The position numbers were made by a program, and so were the translations under genes. DNA of 64,000 nucleotides, taken from Acidobacteriota bacterium. GTDB lineage: Bacteria; Acidobacteriota; Thermoanaerobaculia; Multivoradales; Multivoraceae. The stretch lies in the NCBI GenBank assembly GCA_003388555.1, contig QQVD01000048.1:124001-188000 (forward strand), in the 5' to 3' direction. Of the stretch, positions 40,109 to 51,000 are shown in pieces. Positions within the stretch are counted from its first letter, which is position 1, and each line of letters starts with the position of its first letter. The notes under the pieces were generated by a model. That model was not told the origin of the DNA and made no database searches. It saw nothing but the letters and a program-made list of their open reading frames with translations.

Positions 40109-43080
40109 GCGACGAGCGCGAGCGCTTTCGGCGCCTCGAGGCCCGCTTCGTCGAGCTCGAGTCGTTGACGGCGCGGCAGCGCGACGAGCGGTTGCTCGAG
40201 CTCGAGGAGAGCGAGCCGGATCTGTTCCCGGAGCTGCGCGACCTGATCGCCGACGGGACCTCGACCGACCACCTCGGTCTCGAGACCCTGGCGCGCGATG
40301 CCGCCGCCCTCGTGGGAGGCGGGCACGAAGCTTCTACGCGAGACGATGCCGCAGGCCGGGCGAAAGCGGACGCCTCACCATCCGGCGAGTCCTTCGGCCG
40401 CTCGATCGGACGCTACCGTCTGCTGCGGCGGATCGGCGTCGGCGGCATGGGCGAGGTGTGGGAGGCGCGGCAGGAGGAGCCGGTGCGCCGCAAGGTGGCG
40501 CTCAAGGTGCTGCGCCGCGGCGTCGAGACGCCGGCTCGCATCGCCCGCTTCGAAGCCGAGCGCCAGGCGCTGGCGACGATGGACCACCCCAACATCGCAC
40601 GGGTCTTCGACGGCGGCGAGACGCCGGAGGGCCATCCCTTCTTCGTCATGGAGCTGGTCGAGGAGGGAGTGCCGATCACCACCTACTGCGCCGCACGTCA
40701 GCTCGACCTCGAGGCGCGGCTGCGGTTGTTCGTGCCGGTCTGCGAAGCCGTCGACCACGCCCACCGCAAGCGGATCATCCACCGAGACCTCAAGCCGTCG
40801 AACGTGCTGGTGACCGAGGATGGGGGCCAGCCGGTGGTCAAGGTGATCGACTTCGGCATCGCCAAGCCGCTCGAGGAGCAGTGGGCCAGCGAGACCCACG
40901 CCACGATGATCGGCCAGCTGGTCGGTACTCCGGAGTACATGAGCCCGGAGCAGGCGGCGCTCGGTGCGGTGGACATCGACACCCGGTCGGACGTCTTCAC
41001 CCTCGGTCTGCTGCTCTTCGAGCTCATCGTCGGCGATCTGCCGCTCGCCGCCAAGGAGCTGCGCAAGCTGCCCTTCGACGAGCTCTGTCGGCGCATCCGC
41101 GAGGACGACACGCCGCTGGCGAGCAGCGTGCTGCGCTCACAGAGCACGCAGGGCGGGCCGTCGACGCTGAGCGGCACCTGGCGGCGGGTGCAGGGCGATC
41201 TCGATCGCATCGTCGCCAAGGCGCTGGCCAAAGATCGCGACCAGCGCTATCGGGCCGCCGCCGAGCTGGCCGACGATCTGCGCCGCTTCCTGGAGCACGA
41301 GCCGGTTCTCGCGACGCCGCCGAGCGGTGTTTACCGCTTCCAGAAGTTCGTGCGCCGCAACCGCGTCGCGGTCGCCGCCGCCAGCTTTCTGCTCATCGGC
41401 CTCGTCGTCGGCCTGGCGGTGGCGCTGATCGGCTTCCGCCGCGCCCGCGCCGCGGAGGCCGAGGCGCTGGAGAACCTGGCGGCGCTCGAGAGCAGCGAGC
41501 AGTTCCTGGTCGGTCTGTTCCGTGGCGCCACGCCGGCGGAGAGCCTCGGTGAGGATCCGCCGGCTTCCGAGCTCCTCGAGCGCGGCATCGAGCGGCTCGA
41601 GAAGCTCGACGACCAGCCCGCGGTCCAGGCGCGGCTGCTCGGCAACCTCGCCGAGGTGCAGCGCGAACGCGGCGCTTACGACGCAGCGGAGGACCTGCAG
41701 CGCCGGGCGATCGCGCTCTACGACGACGTCGTCGAGGCGCCGATCCAGCGTGCCATCGCACAGGCCCGGCTCGGCGCCATCCATCGCCGCCGCAACGAGC
41801 CGGCGGAGGCCGAGGCGCTGTACCGTGAGGCGCTGGCCGCCTTCGACGAGCTGGACCCCGACCACGCCAGCGTCGGCGGCACCCTCAACGAGCTGGCCAT
41901 GATCCTCAACGACACCGGCCGCTACGACGACGCGACCGCGGTCTACGACCAGCTCATCGAGATGCACCGCGACAACCCCGACAGTCCTCGGGTGGCGCTG
42001 CCGGCGGTGCTCTTCAACTCGGCGGTGAACCGCTCGGCGGCCGGCGATCGCGAAACCGCCATCGACCAGCTGATGGAGTCGCTGGCGCTGTTCCGCGAGA
42101 TCCTGCCCGAGAACCACCCGTCGCTCGGCACCCTGCACTCGACCCTGGCGATCTGGCACAAGGAGGAGGGTCTGCTCGACTGCGCCCGGCGGCACCACGA
42201 GGTGGCTCTGGCGATCGACCGCGAGGTGCTGCCCGCCGGTCATCCGCATCTCGGCGAGTCGCTGCTCGCGGTCGGCGACCTCGAGCTCCGCCAAGGGCGG
42301 GTCGAGAGCGCCGAGGTCCTGTGGATCGAGGCGAGGCGCATCCTCGCCGGGGCGCTCGGCGAGGAGAGCGAGCGTGTCTCGCAGATGGACCGCCGGCTGG
42401 CGCTCCTGGCCCTGCGGCGCGGACGCGCGGCCGAAGCCGTCGAGGGCCTGCTGCGGTCCCAGGTCGTGCTCGCCGACCTGGAGCCCAATCCGGAACGCAA
42501 CCGCGTGCATGCCGGTCACTGGCGCCTCCTGGCCGTGGCCCTGCGCACCCAGGCGCTCGAGGCCGACGCTCCTCGGGACGGAGATGCCGGCGGCGGGCGG
42601 AGTCGGCTGCTGCAGCGGGCGGAGCAGGCCCTCGACCGAGCCGCTGAGCTGTCGGCTCTCGAGGGCGCCGCTCCTGAGACCGCGCCGATCCGCCTGCAGC
42701 GCGCCGTGCTGGCGGCGCAGCGGGGCGATGCCGAGCGCGCCTGGGCTTTGCTCGCGGAGGCCGAGGAGCTCGCCGGCACGGATCCGGACGACTCGCTCGA
42801 CGACCCCACCCTGTACCAGTTCCGGGCTCAGATAGCCGCCCTCCTCGGCGACGCCGACCGCGCGTTCGAGTGGGCCGCGGCGGCCATGGCGCTGCCTCAC
42901 CGCACTCCCTGGATCGTCGAGGCGCCGGAGATGCGGCGCCTGGCCGACGACCCGCGCTACTCCGACCTCGAGCGCAGCCTGTGGGCGCTGCTCGAGGGCG
43001 AGGGCTCGGAGTGTCGGGGTCTCGAGGGAGCGTCGGCACCGCCGGACGCGGCGGCGGAAGGGGAGCGCGCCGCTCTCTGA
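40105..43080 (+). CDS. Membrane serine/threonine protein kinase with TPR domain
   Basis: YRLLRRIGVGGMGEVWEA, IIHRDLKPSNVLV, KVIDFGIAKPL, GTPEYMSPEQ; TM VAVAAASFLLIGLVVGLAVALIGF; C-terminal TPRs. Confidence 0.92.
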   Translation: MSDERERFRRLEARFVELESLTARQRDERLLELEESEPDLFPELRDLIADGTSTDHLGLETLARDAAALVGGGHEASTRDDAAGRAKADASPSGESFGRSIGRYRLLRRIGVGGMGEVWEARQEEPVRRKVALKVLRRGVETPARIARFEAERQALATMDHPNIARVFDGGETPEGHPFFVMELVEEGVPITTYCAARQLDLEARLRLFVPVCEAVDHAHRKRIIHRDLKPSNVLVTEDGGQPVVKVIDFGIAKPLEEQWASETHATMIGQLVGTPEYMSPEQAALGAVDIDTRSDVFTLGLLLFELIVGDLPLAAKELRKLPFDELCRRIREDDTPLASSVLRSQSTQGGPSTLSGTWRRVQGDLDRIVAKALAKDRDQRYRAAAELADDLRRFLEHEPVLATPPSGVYRFQKFVRRNRVAVAAASFLLIGLVVGLAVALIGFRRARAAEAEALENLAALESSEQFLVGLFRGATPAESLGEDPPASELLERGIERLEKLDDQPAVQARLLGNLAEVQRERGAYDAAEDLQRRAIALYDDVVEAPIQRAIAQARLGAIHRRRNEPAEAEALYREALAAFDELDPDHASVGGTLNELAMILNDTGRYDDATAVYDQLIEMHRDNPDSPRVALPAVLFNSAVNRSAAGDRETAIDQLMESLALFREILPENHPSLGTLHSTLAIWHKEEGLLDCARRHHEVALAIDREVLPAGHPHLGESLLAVGDLELRQGRVESAEVLWIEARRILAGALGEESERVSQMDRRLALLALRRGRAAEAVEGLLRSQVVLADLEPNPERNRVHAGHWRLLAVALRTQALEADAPRDGDAGGGRSRLLQRAEQALDRAAELSALEGAAPETAPIRLQRAVLAAQRGDAERAWALLAEAEELAGTDPDDSLDDPTLYQFRAQIAALLGDADRAFEWAAAAMALPHRTPWIVEAPEMRRLADDPRYSDLERSLWALLEGEGSECRGLEGASAPPDAAAEGERAAL

Positions 43081-43114
43081 CCCGGTTCGCCAGGACGCAG
43101 CATGCGAGCCTGCG

Positions 43115-46100
43115 TCAGCGCTGCGACCCGGCCCGCGCTTCGACCGGCTGGTCGTCGATTGCCAGCAGCACGGCGTCGTGGAAGGCGGGCCGCAGGCCGC
43201 GGATGCGCTGATCGTCGCGGCTCGGGTGGACCCGGTTGGTGAGCAGCACGACGAGCAGCTCGTGCTCCGGGTCGATCCACAGCGAGGTGCCGGTGAAGCC
43301 GGTGTGGCCGAAGGCGCGCGACGAGACGTAGCGACCGCCGCTGCTGCCAGGTGACGGTGTGTCCCAACCGAGAGCCCGGGTGCTGCCGTCGGGGAGCCAG
43401 GCAGCGCGGCGGGTGAAGCGATCGACGATGCGCCCGCTGAGGAAGCGCTCGCCTTCCGCGATGCCGCCGGAGAGCATCGCCTGGCCGAACTTCGCCAGAT
43501 CCGCCGCGGTGGAGAAGAGCCCTGCGTGGGGCGCGACGCCCCCCAGGCCGGCGGCGTTCTCGTCGTGCACCTCGCCCCACACCACCCGTCCGCGCCAGGG
43601 GTCGTACTCGGTCGGCGCGATCCGCGAGCGCTGCGTCTCGGGCGGTGCGAAGGTGGTGTCGCGCATGCCGAGCGGCTCGAGCACCTCGCGCCGTACGAGC
43701 TCGGCGTAGGGAGCTCCGCCGGCCCGTTCGAGGATCTCACCGAGCAGCAGGATGCCGAGGTCGGAGTAGACGACCTGCTCGCCCGGTGCGCTCTCCAGCG
43801 GCAGGCGGTAGATCTCCTCGAGGTAGGCGCGTCGGGCCTCGTCGGGCGAGTTGCCGCCCTGTACACCGTGTCGCAGGTGCAGATCGGTCCACCAGAGAGC
43901 GCCCGAGGAGTGGGTCAGCAGGTGGCGCACGGTCATCGCGGACTTCTGGGCTCGCTGCTCGGGGTCCGCCTCGACGAGCAGGATCTCCGGCAGGTAGTCG
44001 GCGACGGGCCGGTCGAGCTCGAGCCTGCCGGCCTCGACCAGGCGCATCGCCAGCGTCGTCGTCGCCACCACCTTGGTCAGCGAGGCCAGATCGTAGAGGG
44101 TGTCGGGCGAGGTCTCCGGCGGTCTCCCACGCCGGTCGGTGGGGAAGCCCTGCGGCAGGTGATCGCGGCGCGCGGTGCGTCCGAAGGCACGCTCGAAGAC
44201 GATCACCCCGCGCCGCGCCACCAGCGCCACCGCTCCCGGAGTCGCGCCGTCCTCGACCGCCCGCTCGAGCACCGCCGCGGCGCGCTCGAGCCGGTGCGGG
44301 GACATTCCCGCCTCCTGGGCGCTGCCGCGACGCAGAGCAGCGCGCGCAGCGGCGGGCAGCGGGCGCGTCGGCGGCAGCGGCCGCAGCGCCGGTGAGAGAG
44401 GCAGCTTGCCGCCGATCGGCTGTTCGCCGAAGAGCGCCGCGGCCAGGGCCTCCTGGCTCTCGGGACCGTGGTCGTGGGCGGTGAGGCGGGCGGCGAACGT
44501 CGCCATCTCCGGCGCCAGCAGAGGCCAGGGGTCCGCGGCGCCGAGCGCCAGGACCGTCTTGCCGCTCTGCTGCAGCTGGCCGAGTTGGCGCAGCAACGGC
44601 TCGGTCCAGGGCTGCAGCCCGTCGCAGCGAGGATCGCGGCACCAGTCGGGGCCGCCGCGCAGGACCAGCAGCGCCACCACGTCGGCGCGCGCCAGGGCCT
44701 CGTCGTGAGGCGTCAGCGGCCCGGCGCCTCCGGTATACGCCGAGCCGGCGGCCAGCGGCTCGACCCGGAAGCGCTCCACGGAGGTGCGTCGGTGCAGCGC
44801 GCGCTCGAGATCGCGGGCGCCGCGACGTTGCGGATGGTGGCCGATCTCGATCAGCGCCACGTGCGGCGGATCCCAGCTCGGCAGCGGCAGGGTGCCGGCG
44901 TCTCCGATCACGGTGATCGCGGCGCGGCTGGCGGCGCGCGCCGGCGCCGCCGCCGCGGAGGTGGCCAGCGCGTCGACCGGGCTGGCGCCGCGCCCCTCGC
45001 GCTTGTCGGCGAGCAGCCGGGCGAGCCGATGGTGGGCGTCGACGACGCGCTCGGCGGCCAGCTCCCCGCGCGAGACGGCACGCAGGATCTCGGCGTGCGC
45101 CGCCTCGGGATGAGTCGGCAGCAGCATCAGGTCGACGCCCGCCGCCAGTGCCCGCGCGGCGACGCGGCCGTCCCACGAGAACTCGCGGGCGCCCTGCATG
45201 TCGAGGGCGTCCGAGACCACCAGGCCGGTGAAGCCGAGTCGGGAGCGCAGCCACTCGCCGAGCAGGATCGGCGACAGCGAGGCGGGGGCGCCGCTGGGGT
45301 CGATCTCGGGGATGGCGAGGTGTCCCGGCATCACCGCCGAGACCCCCGCGTCGATGGCGGCGCGGAACGGCACCAGCTCGCGCTGCTCCAGCAGCAGTGA
45401 ATCGACGTCGAGCACCGGCAGGGTGGCGTGCGAGTCGTCGGCGGTGGCGCCGTGCCCGGGGAAGTGCTTCACCACCGCGATGGCGCCGGCGCTCTCGACG
45501 CCGCGCACGAAGGCCGCCACCATCTCGCCGACCGCCGACGGATCGCCGCCGAAGGCGCGGTTGCCGATCACCTGGTTGTCGGCGCGCAGCATCAGGTCGG
45601 CGACCGGCGCCAGCACCAGCTCGATGCCCAGCGCCAGCGACTCGCGGGCCGTTGTGCGACCCATCTCGTAGGCGAAGTCCGGATCGCCGGTGGCGCCGAC
45701 GGCGAGGGCGCGCGGCCAGCGCGTGGCGCCCTCCAGCCGCATCGCCGCTCCCCATTCGGCGTCGAGACCGAAGAGCAGACGCCGCGGCGCCGCCTGCTGC
45801 AGACGCTGCGCGGTGTGTCGCACCGAGAGGGGGTCGCCGGCGAAGAACACCGCGCCGCCGATGCGCCCGTCGCGTGCCAGTCCGATCAGGCGCTGCAGCT
45901 CGGGGTCGTCATCGGCGAGGAAGGTCCCCGAGACGCGCGGCAGCAACAGCGCTCCGACCTGGCCGGCGAGGCCGGCTGCTGTCGATTCGGCAGCTGCGGG
46001 CTGCGCCGCCGCAGTCGAGGCCGCGCACAGCAGGCCGAGAGCGATACAGGAGATCGCGGCGAGCCGGGTCGCCCGCCCAGCGGGTCGCCGGAGTTCCGGG

Positions 46101-46120
46101 AGTTCTTCGCAAGCGGCCAA
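43115..46120 (-). CDS. GH3 beta-N-acetylhexosaminidase (NagZ-like) fused to serine beta-lactamase/DD-peptidase-like domain
   Basis: NagZ motif [20 protein letters not shown]; SxxK motif [18 protein letters not shown] plus HLLTHSSG; signal peptide. Confidence 0.9.
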   Translation of the reverse strand: MAACEELPELRRPAGRATRLAAISCIALGLLCAASTAAAQPAAAESTAAGLAGQVGALLLPRVSGTFLADDDPELQRLIGLARDGRIGGAVFFAGDPLSVRHTAQRLQQAAPRRLLFGLDAEWGAAMRLEGATRWPRALAVGATGDPDFAYEMGRTTARESLALGIELVLAPVADLMLRADNQVIGNRAFGGDPSAVGEMVAAFVRGVESAGAIAVVKHFPGHGATADDSHATLPVLDVDSLLLEQRELVPFRAAIDAGVSAVMPGHLAIPEIDPSGAPASLSPILLGEWLRSRLGFTGLVVSDALDMQGAREFSWDGRVAARALAAGVDLMLLPTHPEAAHAEILRAVSRGELAAERVVDAHHRLARLLADKREGRGASPVDALATSAAAAPARAASRAAITVIGDAGTLPLPSWDPPHVALIEIGHHPQRRGARDLERALHRRTSVERFRVEPLAAGSAYTGGAGPLTPHDEALARADVVALLVLRGGPDWCRDPRCDGLQPWTEPLLRQLGQLQQSGKTVLALGAADPWPLLAPEMATFAARLTAHDHGPESQEALAAALFGEQPIGGKLPLSPALRPLPPTRPLPAAARAALRRGSAQEAGMSPHRLERAAAVLERAVEDGATPGAVALVARRGVIVFERAFGRTARRDHLPQGFPTDRRGRPPETSPDTLYDLASLTKVVATTTLAMRLVEAGRLELDRPVADYLPEILLVEADPEQRAQKSAMTVRHLLTHSSGALWWTDLHLRHGVQGGNSPDEARRAYLEEIYRLPLESAPGEQVVYSDLGILLLGEILERAGGAPYAELVRREVLEPLGMRDTTFAPPETQRSRIAPTEYDPWRGRVVWGEVHDENAAGLGGVAPHAGLFSTAADLAKFGQAMLSGGIAEGERFLSGRIVDRFTRRAAWLPDGSTRALGWDTPSPGSSGGRYVSSRAFGHTGFTGTSLWIDPEHELLVVLLTNRVHPSRDDQRIRGLRPAFHDAVLLAIDDQPVEARAGSQR

Positions 46121-46230
46121 GGTGCAGCGATCCTACTGGCCGATCGGCGGCAGGTAGTCACTCCGGGCGGGTCGGAGGGCGAGTGGTCTCGCGGCGTCTC
46201 CCGGCGAGGGGCCCGGGTAGCATTGGCCGG

Positions 46231-46827
46231 GTGAGCTCCGAGACCTCGTGCCGGGCCGCCGGCCAGCCCCGTCCCCGCACTGCCCACGCCGCCGCCTGGC
46301 AGGGCTGGCGGCCCGACGACCGCGCCACCCTCACCTTCGTGCGCCGCGGCGACGAGGTACTGCTCATCCGCAAGAAGCGTGGTCTCGGCGCCGGCAAGAT
46401 CAACGGCCCGGGGGGCAAGCTCGATCCCGGAGAGAGCTTTGCCGAGAGCGCCGTGCGCGAGGTCGAGGAGGAACTGCTGGTGACGCCGACCGGGCTCGAG
46501 AGGGCGGGAACGCTGGCCTTCCAGTTCGTCGACGGCTACGGCATCTTCGTCGCCGTGTTCACCGCCAGCGGCCTGCACGGCACGGCGCGCGAGACCGACG
46601 AGGCGACACCCCTGTGGACTCCCATCGACCGCATCCCCTATGCCGAGATGTGGAAGGACGACGAGCTCTGGCTGCCGTGGATGTTCGCCGGACGCAGGTT
46701 CGCCGGCCGCTTCGTCTTCGACGACGACGAGATGCTCGCCTGGAGCCTCGAGGAGCGCGAGACCGTGGCACTGGACATCGACGAAGCCGTCGCCGAGTGT
46801 CCCGACGGCATCGTGCTCACCGGCTGA
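46231..46827 (+). CDS. NUDIX hydrolase (8-oxo-dGTP diphosphatase-like)
   Basis: NUDIX box [29 protein letters not shown] start. Confidence 0.9.
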   Translation: MSSETSCRAAGQPRPRTAHAAAWQGWRPDDRATLTFVRRGDEVLLIRKKRGLGAGKINGPGGKLDPGESFAESAVREVEEELLVTPTGLERAGTLAFQFVDGYGIFVAVFTASGLHGTARETDEATPLWTPIDRIPYAEMWKDDELWLPWMFAGRRFAGRFVFDDDEMLAWSLEERETVALDIDEAVAECPDGIVLTG

Positions 46828-46846
46828 GCCGAGCCGGCACGGTCCG

Positions 46847-47938
46847 CTAGCGCTGCGAGCGCTCCACCAGGACGCCGGCGTGCTCGAGGCTTTCGAGGGC
46901 GGAGCGGATTGCCGTGTTGATGCGCAGGTTGACGTCCTCCCAGTCGACCCTGGCAAGGCTCTCCTGCACGCTGAGCTCGAGATCGGCGTTGAGCTGCTCC
47001 CAGTCGACCTCGTCCATCGAGCGCTCGATCTCGGCGCCGATCTCCTCCCAGTCGACCGCCTCGAGCGCTCTCTCGATCTCCTCGCCGACCTGCTCCCACT
47101 CCTCCCGGCTCAGGTCGCCCTCTTCGAAGCGCTCTCCGAAGCGCTCGCCGAGATCTTCGAAGCGGGCTCCGAACTGCTCGCCCCACTCCGCCATGCGCTC
47201 GCCGAACTGCTCGCCCCACTCGGCCCAGCGCTCGCCGAACTGCTCGCCCCATTCCGCCCAGCGCTCGCCCCACTCCTCGCCGTGCTCGGCCCACGCCTCG
47301 CCGCGGGCCTCCCACTCCTCGCCCATCGCCTCGAAGCGCTCGGCCATCTGCTCGCCGAATCGCTCGCCCCACTCCTCCCACTCCTCGTCGGTCCAGTCGG
47401 CGCGGGTGGAATCGCCGAAGTCGCCGATCGAGGCGGCCCAGTCGTCGCTGCGCCCGGCGAGGGTCACCGACTCCTGGCGGAATCGCCCCTTGCGGTAGAA
47501 GCCGAGCGCCACCGTGGTGTCGGCGCCGGCATCGCGGATCCGGCGCGCCAGCTGCGAGGCCGAAGCGACCTCCTCGCCGTCGAAGGAGACGATCACGTCA
47601 CCGGCCCGCAGTCCCGAGCGCTCGGCGGGGGAGTCGGCCTCGACCTCGTCGACGAGCACCCCGACGCCGGCCGGGACCTCGAAGGTCTCTCGCAGCTGAT
47701 CGCTCATCGTGGTGACCCCGACGCCGAGGAAGCCGCGGTCGGTGCGGGTCTCGTAGCTCGAGGTCGCCGGCGCCGCCGCCAGTGCCACGGTGGGGAGGGG
47801 CGCCGGCTGGACGGCGCCGGTCGGTGCGGTCGTCGCCACGGTCACCGGGCCGGAGGGCCGGGCGTCGGCGTCGTCGTGGAGCAGCGCCACGGCGCCGAAG
47901 ATGGCGGCGAAGACGAACAGGCAGCGGAAGCACTTCAT
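46847..47938 (-). CDS. Secreted PDZ-domain protein with Trp/Glu-rich 11-residue repeats
   Basis: PDZ: GFLGVGVTTMSDQLRETFEVPAGVGVLVDEVEADSPAERSGLRAGDVIVSFDGEEV; repeats FGERWAEWGEQ x3-5; later VDWE repeats. Confidence 0.85.
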   Translation of the reverse strand: MKCFRCLFVFAAIFGAVALLHDDADARPSGPVTVATTAPTGAVQPAPLPTVALAAAPATSSYETRTDRGFLGVGVTTMSDQLRETFEVPAGVGVLVDEVEADSPAERSGLRAGDVIVSFDGEEVASASQLARRIRDAGADTTVALGFYRKGRFRQESVTLAGRSDDWAASIGDFGDSTRADWTDEEWEEWGERFGEQMAERFEAMGEEWEARGEAWAEHGEEWGERWAEWGEQFGERWAEWGEQFGERMAEWGEQFGARFEDLGERFGERFEEGDLSREEWEQVGEEIERALEAVDWEEIGAEIERSMDEVDWEQLNADLELSVQESLARVDWEDVNLRINTAIRSALESLEHAGVLVERSQR

Positions 47939-48046
47939 GATCGGTTCCCCTCTCGGTCACTGGGAAGTCGCCAATGCGCGGCTGGGCGCAGGGGTCTCGA
48001 TGAGTACAACGCTGGAAGCGGGTCCCAGGTTTCGCGATCCGCCGCT

Positions 48047-51000
48047 TCAGGTCGAGGCCCAGACGTCGACCCTGTAGCGGCCGCGCTGCTCGAGGTCCTC
48101 GAGCCAGGCCTCGGCGGCGGCCTGGTCGGCATCGGCACGTCGGCGATAGAGCCCGGCCAGCTCCGCTCTCACCGCCGGTGCCATGCTGCTGGCGTCGCCG
48201 CAGACGTAGACCACGGCGCCCTGCTCGAGCAGCGCCCAGACCCGGTCGGCATGCTCGGCGATCTGGTGCTGCACGTAGACCTTCTTCTCTTGGGCGCGCG
48301 AGTAGGCGGTGACCACGTCGACGACCTCGGCGGCCTCGAAGGCGTCGAGCTCGTCGCGGTAGATGTCGTCGTGCTCGGGGTGGCGGCAGCCGAAGAACAG
48401 CAACGCCGGCCCGAGCTGGTCACCCTGCTGCCGCAGGGCGAGGCGCTCCTGAAGGAAGCCGCGGAACGGCGCCACCCCGGTGCCCGGTCCGATCATGATC
48501 AGCGGCGTCGCGGGGTCCTGCGGCGGCCGGAAGCGCGACTGGTTGTCGCGCACGAAGCCGAAGACGGTCTGGCCGCGCTCCTTCTCGGCGAGATGGGTCG
48601 AGGCCGGACCGTGGTAGGTGCCGTGCCCGGAGCGCGCCGGCGCCGAGACCACTGCGACGGTGAGCGACAGCAGGCGCTCGGCGACCAGGGGCGACGACGA
48701 GATCGAGTAGTAGCGGGGCCGCAGCGCCGGCAGCATGCCGAGATAGACGCCGAAGGGCAGCTCGCAGGCAGGGCTCTCCTCGAGCAGGTCGAGCACCGAG
48801 CGGCGCTTGCCGAGCACTTCGCTGCGGTAGCGCTCGCGGCTGGCATCGTCGTCGCCGACCAGGGCCTCGAGCGGCGGCCGCTCGGGCGGACACCTGGTGT
48901 GCTCGAGCAGCAGCTTGATCTGCGCCCGCGTCGCCGGCTCCTGCAGCTCGACGTAGTCGGCGAGCAGGTCGGCGACGACGATCGGCTCGCCGAGCGGGAA
49001 CTCGGCCTGACCGCCCGAGCGACGGTGGATACGGATGCGGGTCTGCTCGTCGAAAGCGAAGCGCTCGAGCACCCGCTGCACGACGGCGGGATGGTTGCGG
49101 GCGATGACGCCGAGATGGTCGCCGGTGCGATAGCTGATGTCTTCGGGCAACGCCAGCTCGATGTGGCGCGTCGAGCGGCCTGCCGCCGGGCTCTGCAGCT
49201 CGCGGTTCTCGACCACCACCAGGGGTCTGGCGCGGAACGCCTGCACGAAGGGGTTGGGATGGCGATCGGCCACCACCTCGACGGCGAAGGCCGGCGATCC
49301 GGCGTCCGCGTCCGCCCCCTTCAGCTCGAGATCGAGCTCGAGCGCCGCAGCGGCGGCGGGCCAGAAGGCGTCGGCCCAGGACTCGAGGTCGCCCTCGAAG
49401 TCGTCGCCGACGTCGCCGGCGCCACGCGGCGCCACGCGCTCGGCGCCGAGGGCCGCGAGCTGCTCGTCGAACCGCCGCGGCACCGCCTGGTAGGTCGCTG
49501 CCCAGTCGTGGTGGCCGCAGCCGAAGACCGCGTAGCGCACGCCGGCGAGCGGCGCATCGGAATCGTCGTAATCGCCCGCCTCGGCGACGGCGTCGTCGAG
49601 CCAGCTGGCGAAGCGCAGCGCGTTGTCTGGCGGCGTTCCGTTGTAGGAGGCGCTGACGATCACCACCAGGCCGTCGCGCGACAGGGCGCCCGCGGCATGA
49701 TCGAGCGGCTCCACGGAGACGGTGAAGCCACGGCGCTCGGCCGCCTCGCCGATGCCGGCGGCGACCGATTCGGCGGTGCCCATGTTCGAGCCGAAGAGGA
49801 CCTGCATCGGCGTCGCGTGCACCGGCAGGCGGGCGGCTGGAGCTGCCGTGGCGCGCGCCTCGTCGGATCCGCGCTCGCTGCCTTCACTGGCTTCGCTGCC
49901 GGTGCGGGCGCGGCGCAGCAGTGGCTCGAGGGCGCGACGCCGCACCTGGATGCGCAGCCCCTCGGGTTTCAGCGTGAGGGTCTCCTTGACCTTCAGCTGG
50001 TAGTCGTGCGGGTCGATCAGCTCGAAGCGCTGCAGCATCATGCCGAGCGCCAGAGTCGCCTCGTGCAGCGCGAACTGGCGCCCGATGCAGGAGCGTTGGC
50101 CGTTGCCGAACGGCTTGTAGGCGTTGGCGGGGCGCGCCCGCTCGGCCTCGGGAGAGAAGTGGTCGGGATCGAAGCGCTCCGGGTTGGGCCCCCAGATCCT
50201 GGGATCGCGGTGCAGCATCGGCACGTGCACGGCGAGGCCGTCGCGCTTGCTGACCGCATAGCGGTCGCCGAGCACCGTCTCGCCCTCCTTGGGGAAGAGC
50301 GCGAACATCGGCGCCGTCGGCCAGAGCCGCAGCGACTCGCTGAGCACCTGGCGCACGTAGCGCAGCTCGGTGACCTGGCGGTACGCCGGGTCGGCGTCCA
50401 GATCGTGGCCGAGCACCCGGTCGACCTCCTCGGTGGCGCGGCGCAGCACCGCCGGGTGCTTGAGCAGGAAGTGGGTGGCGAAGGAGAGCAGGCCGGAGGT
50501 GGTCTCGTGGCCGGCGATCAGGAAGGTGATGATCTGGTAGCGGATGTTGAGATCGTCGAGACCCTCGCCGGTCTCGCGGTCGGTGCCGACGAGCATCGCG
50601 TTGAGCAGATCGGTCGCGTCCTCGTGGCGCTCGGGGTGGTCGCGGCGCTCGCGGATGATGCCGTCGACGGTGCGGTTCATCAGCTCGACGGCGTTGCGGA
50701 AGCGCTTGTTCTCCAGGAACTGCAGCCGGTCGACGATGTCGGGCCTGGCGGTGCGGTCCATGGCGATGCCGAGCGATCGCGTCATCGCGCGGATGAACGG
50801 GTGCGGCCGCTCGCGGTAGAAGGAGTTGAAGCGGTAGTCGAAGCCGCAGACGCCGATCGTGTCGAGGGTCAACCGGGTCATCTCGTCGCTGACCTCGATC
50901 TCCTCGCCCGGGTTGAGCCGCTCCCACTTCTCGAGCATCTGCCGGGCGATGTCGATCATCATCGGGTGGTAGCGCTTCATCGCCGCCATCGAGAAGTTGG

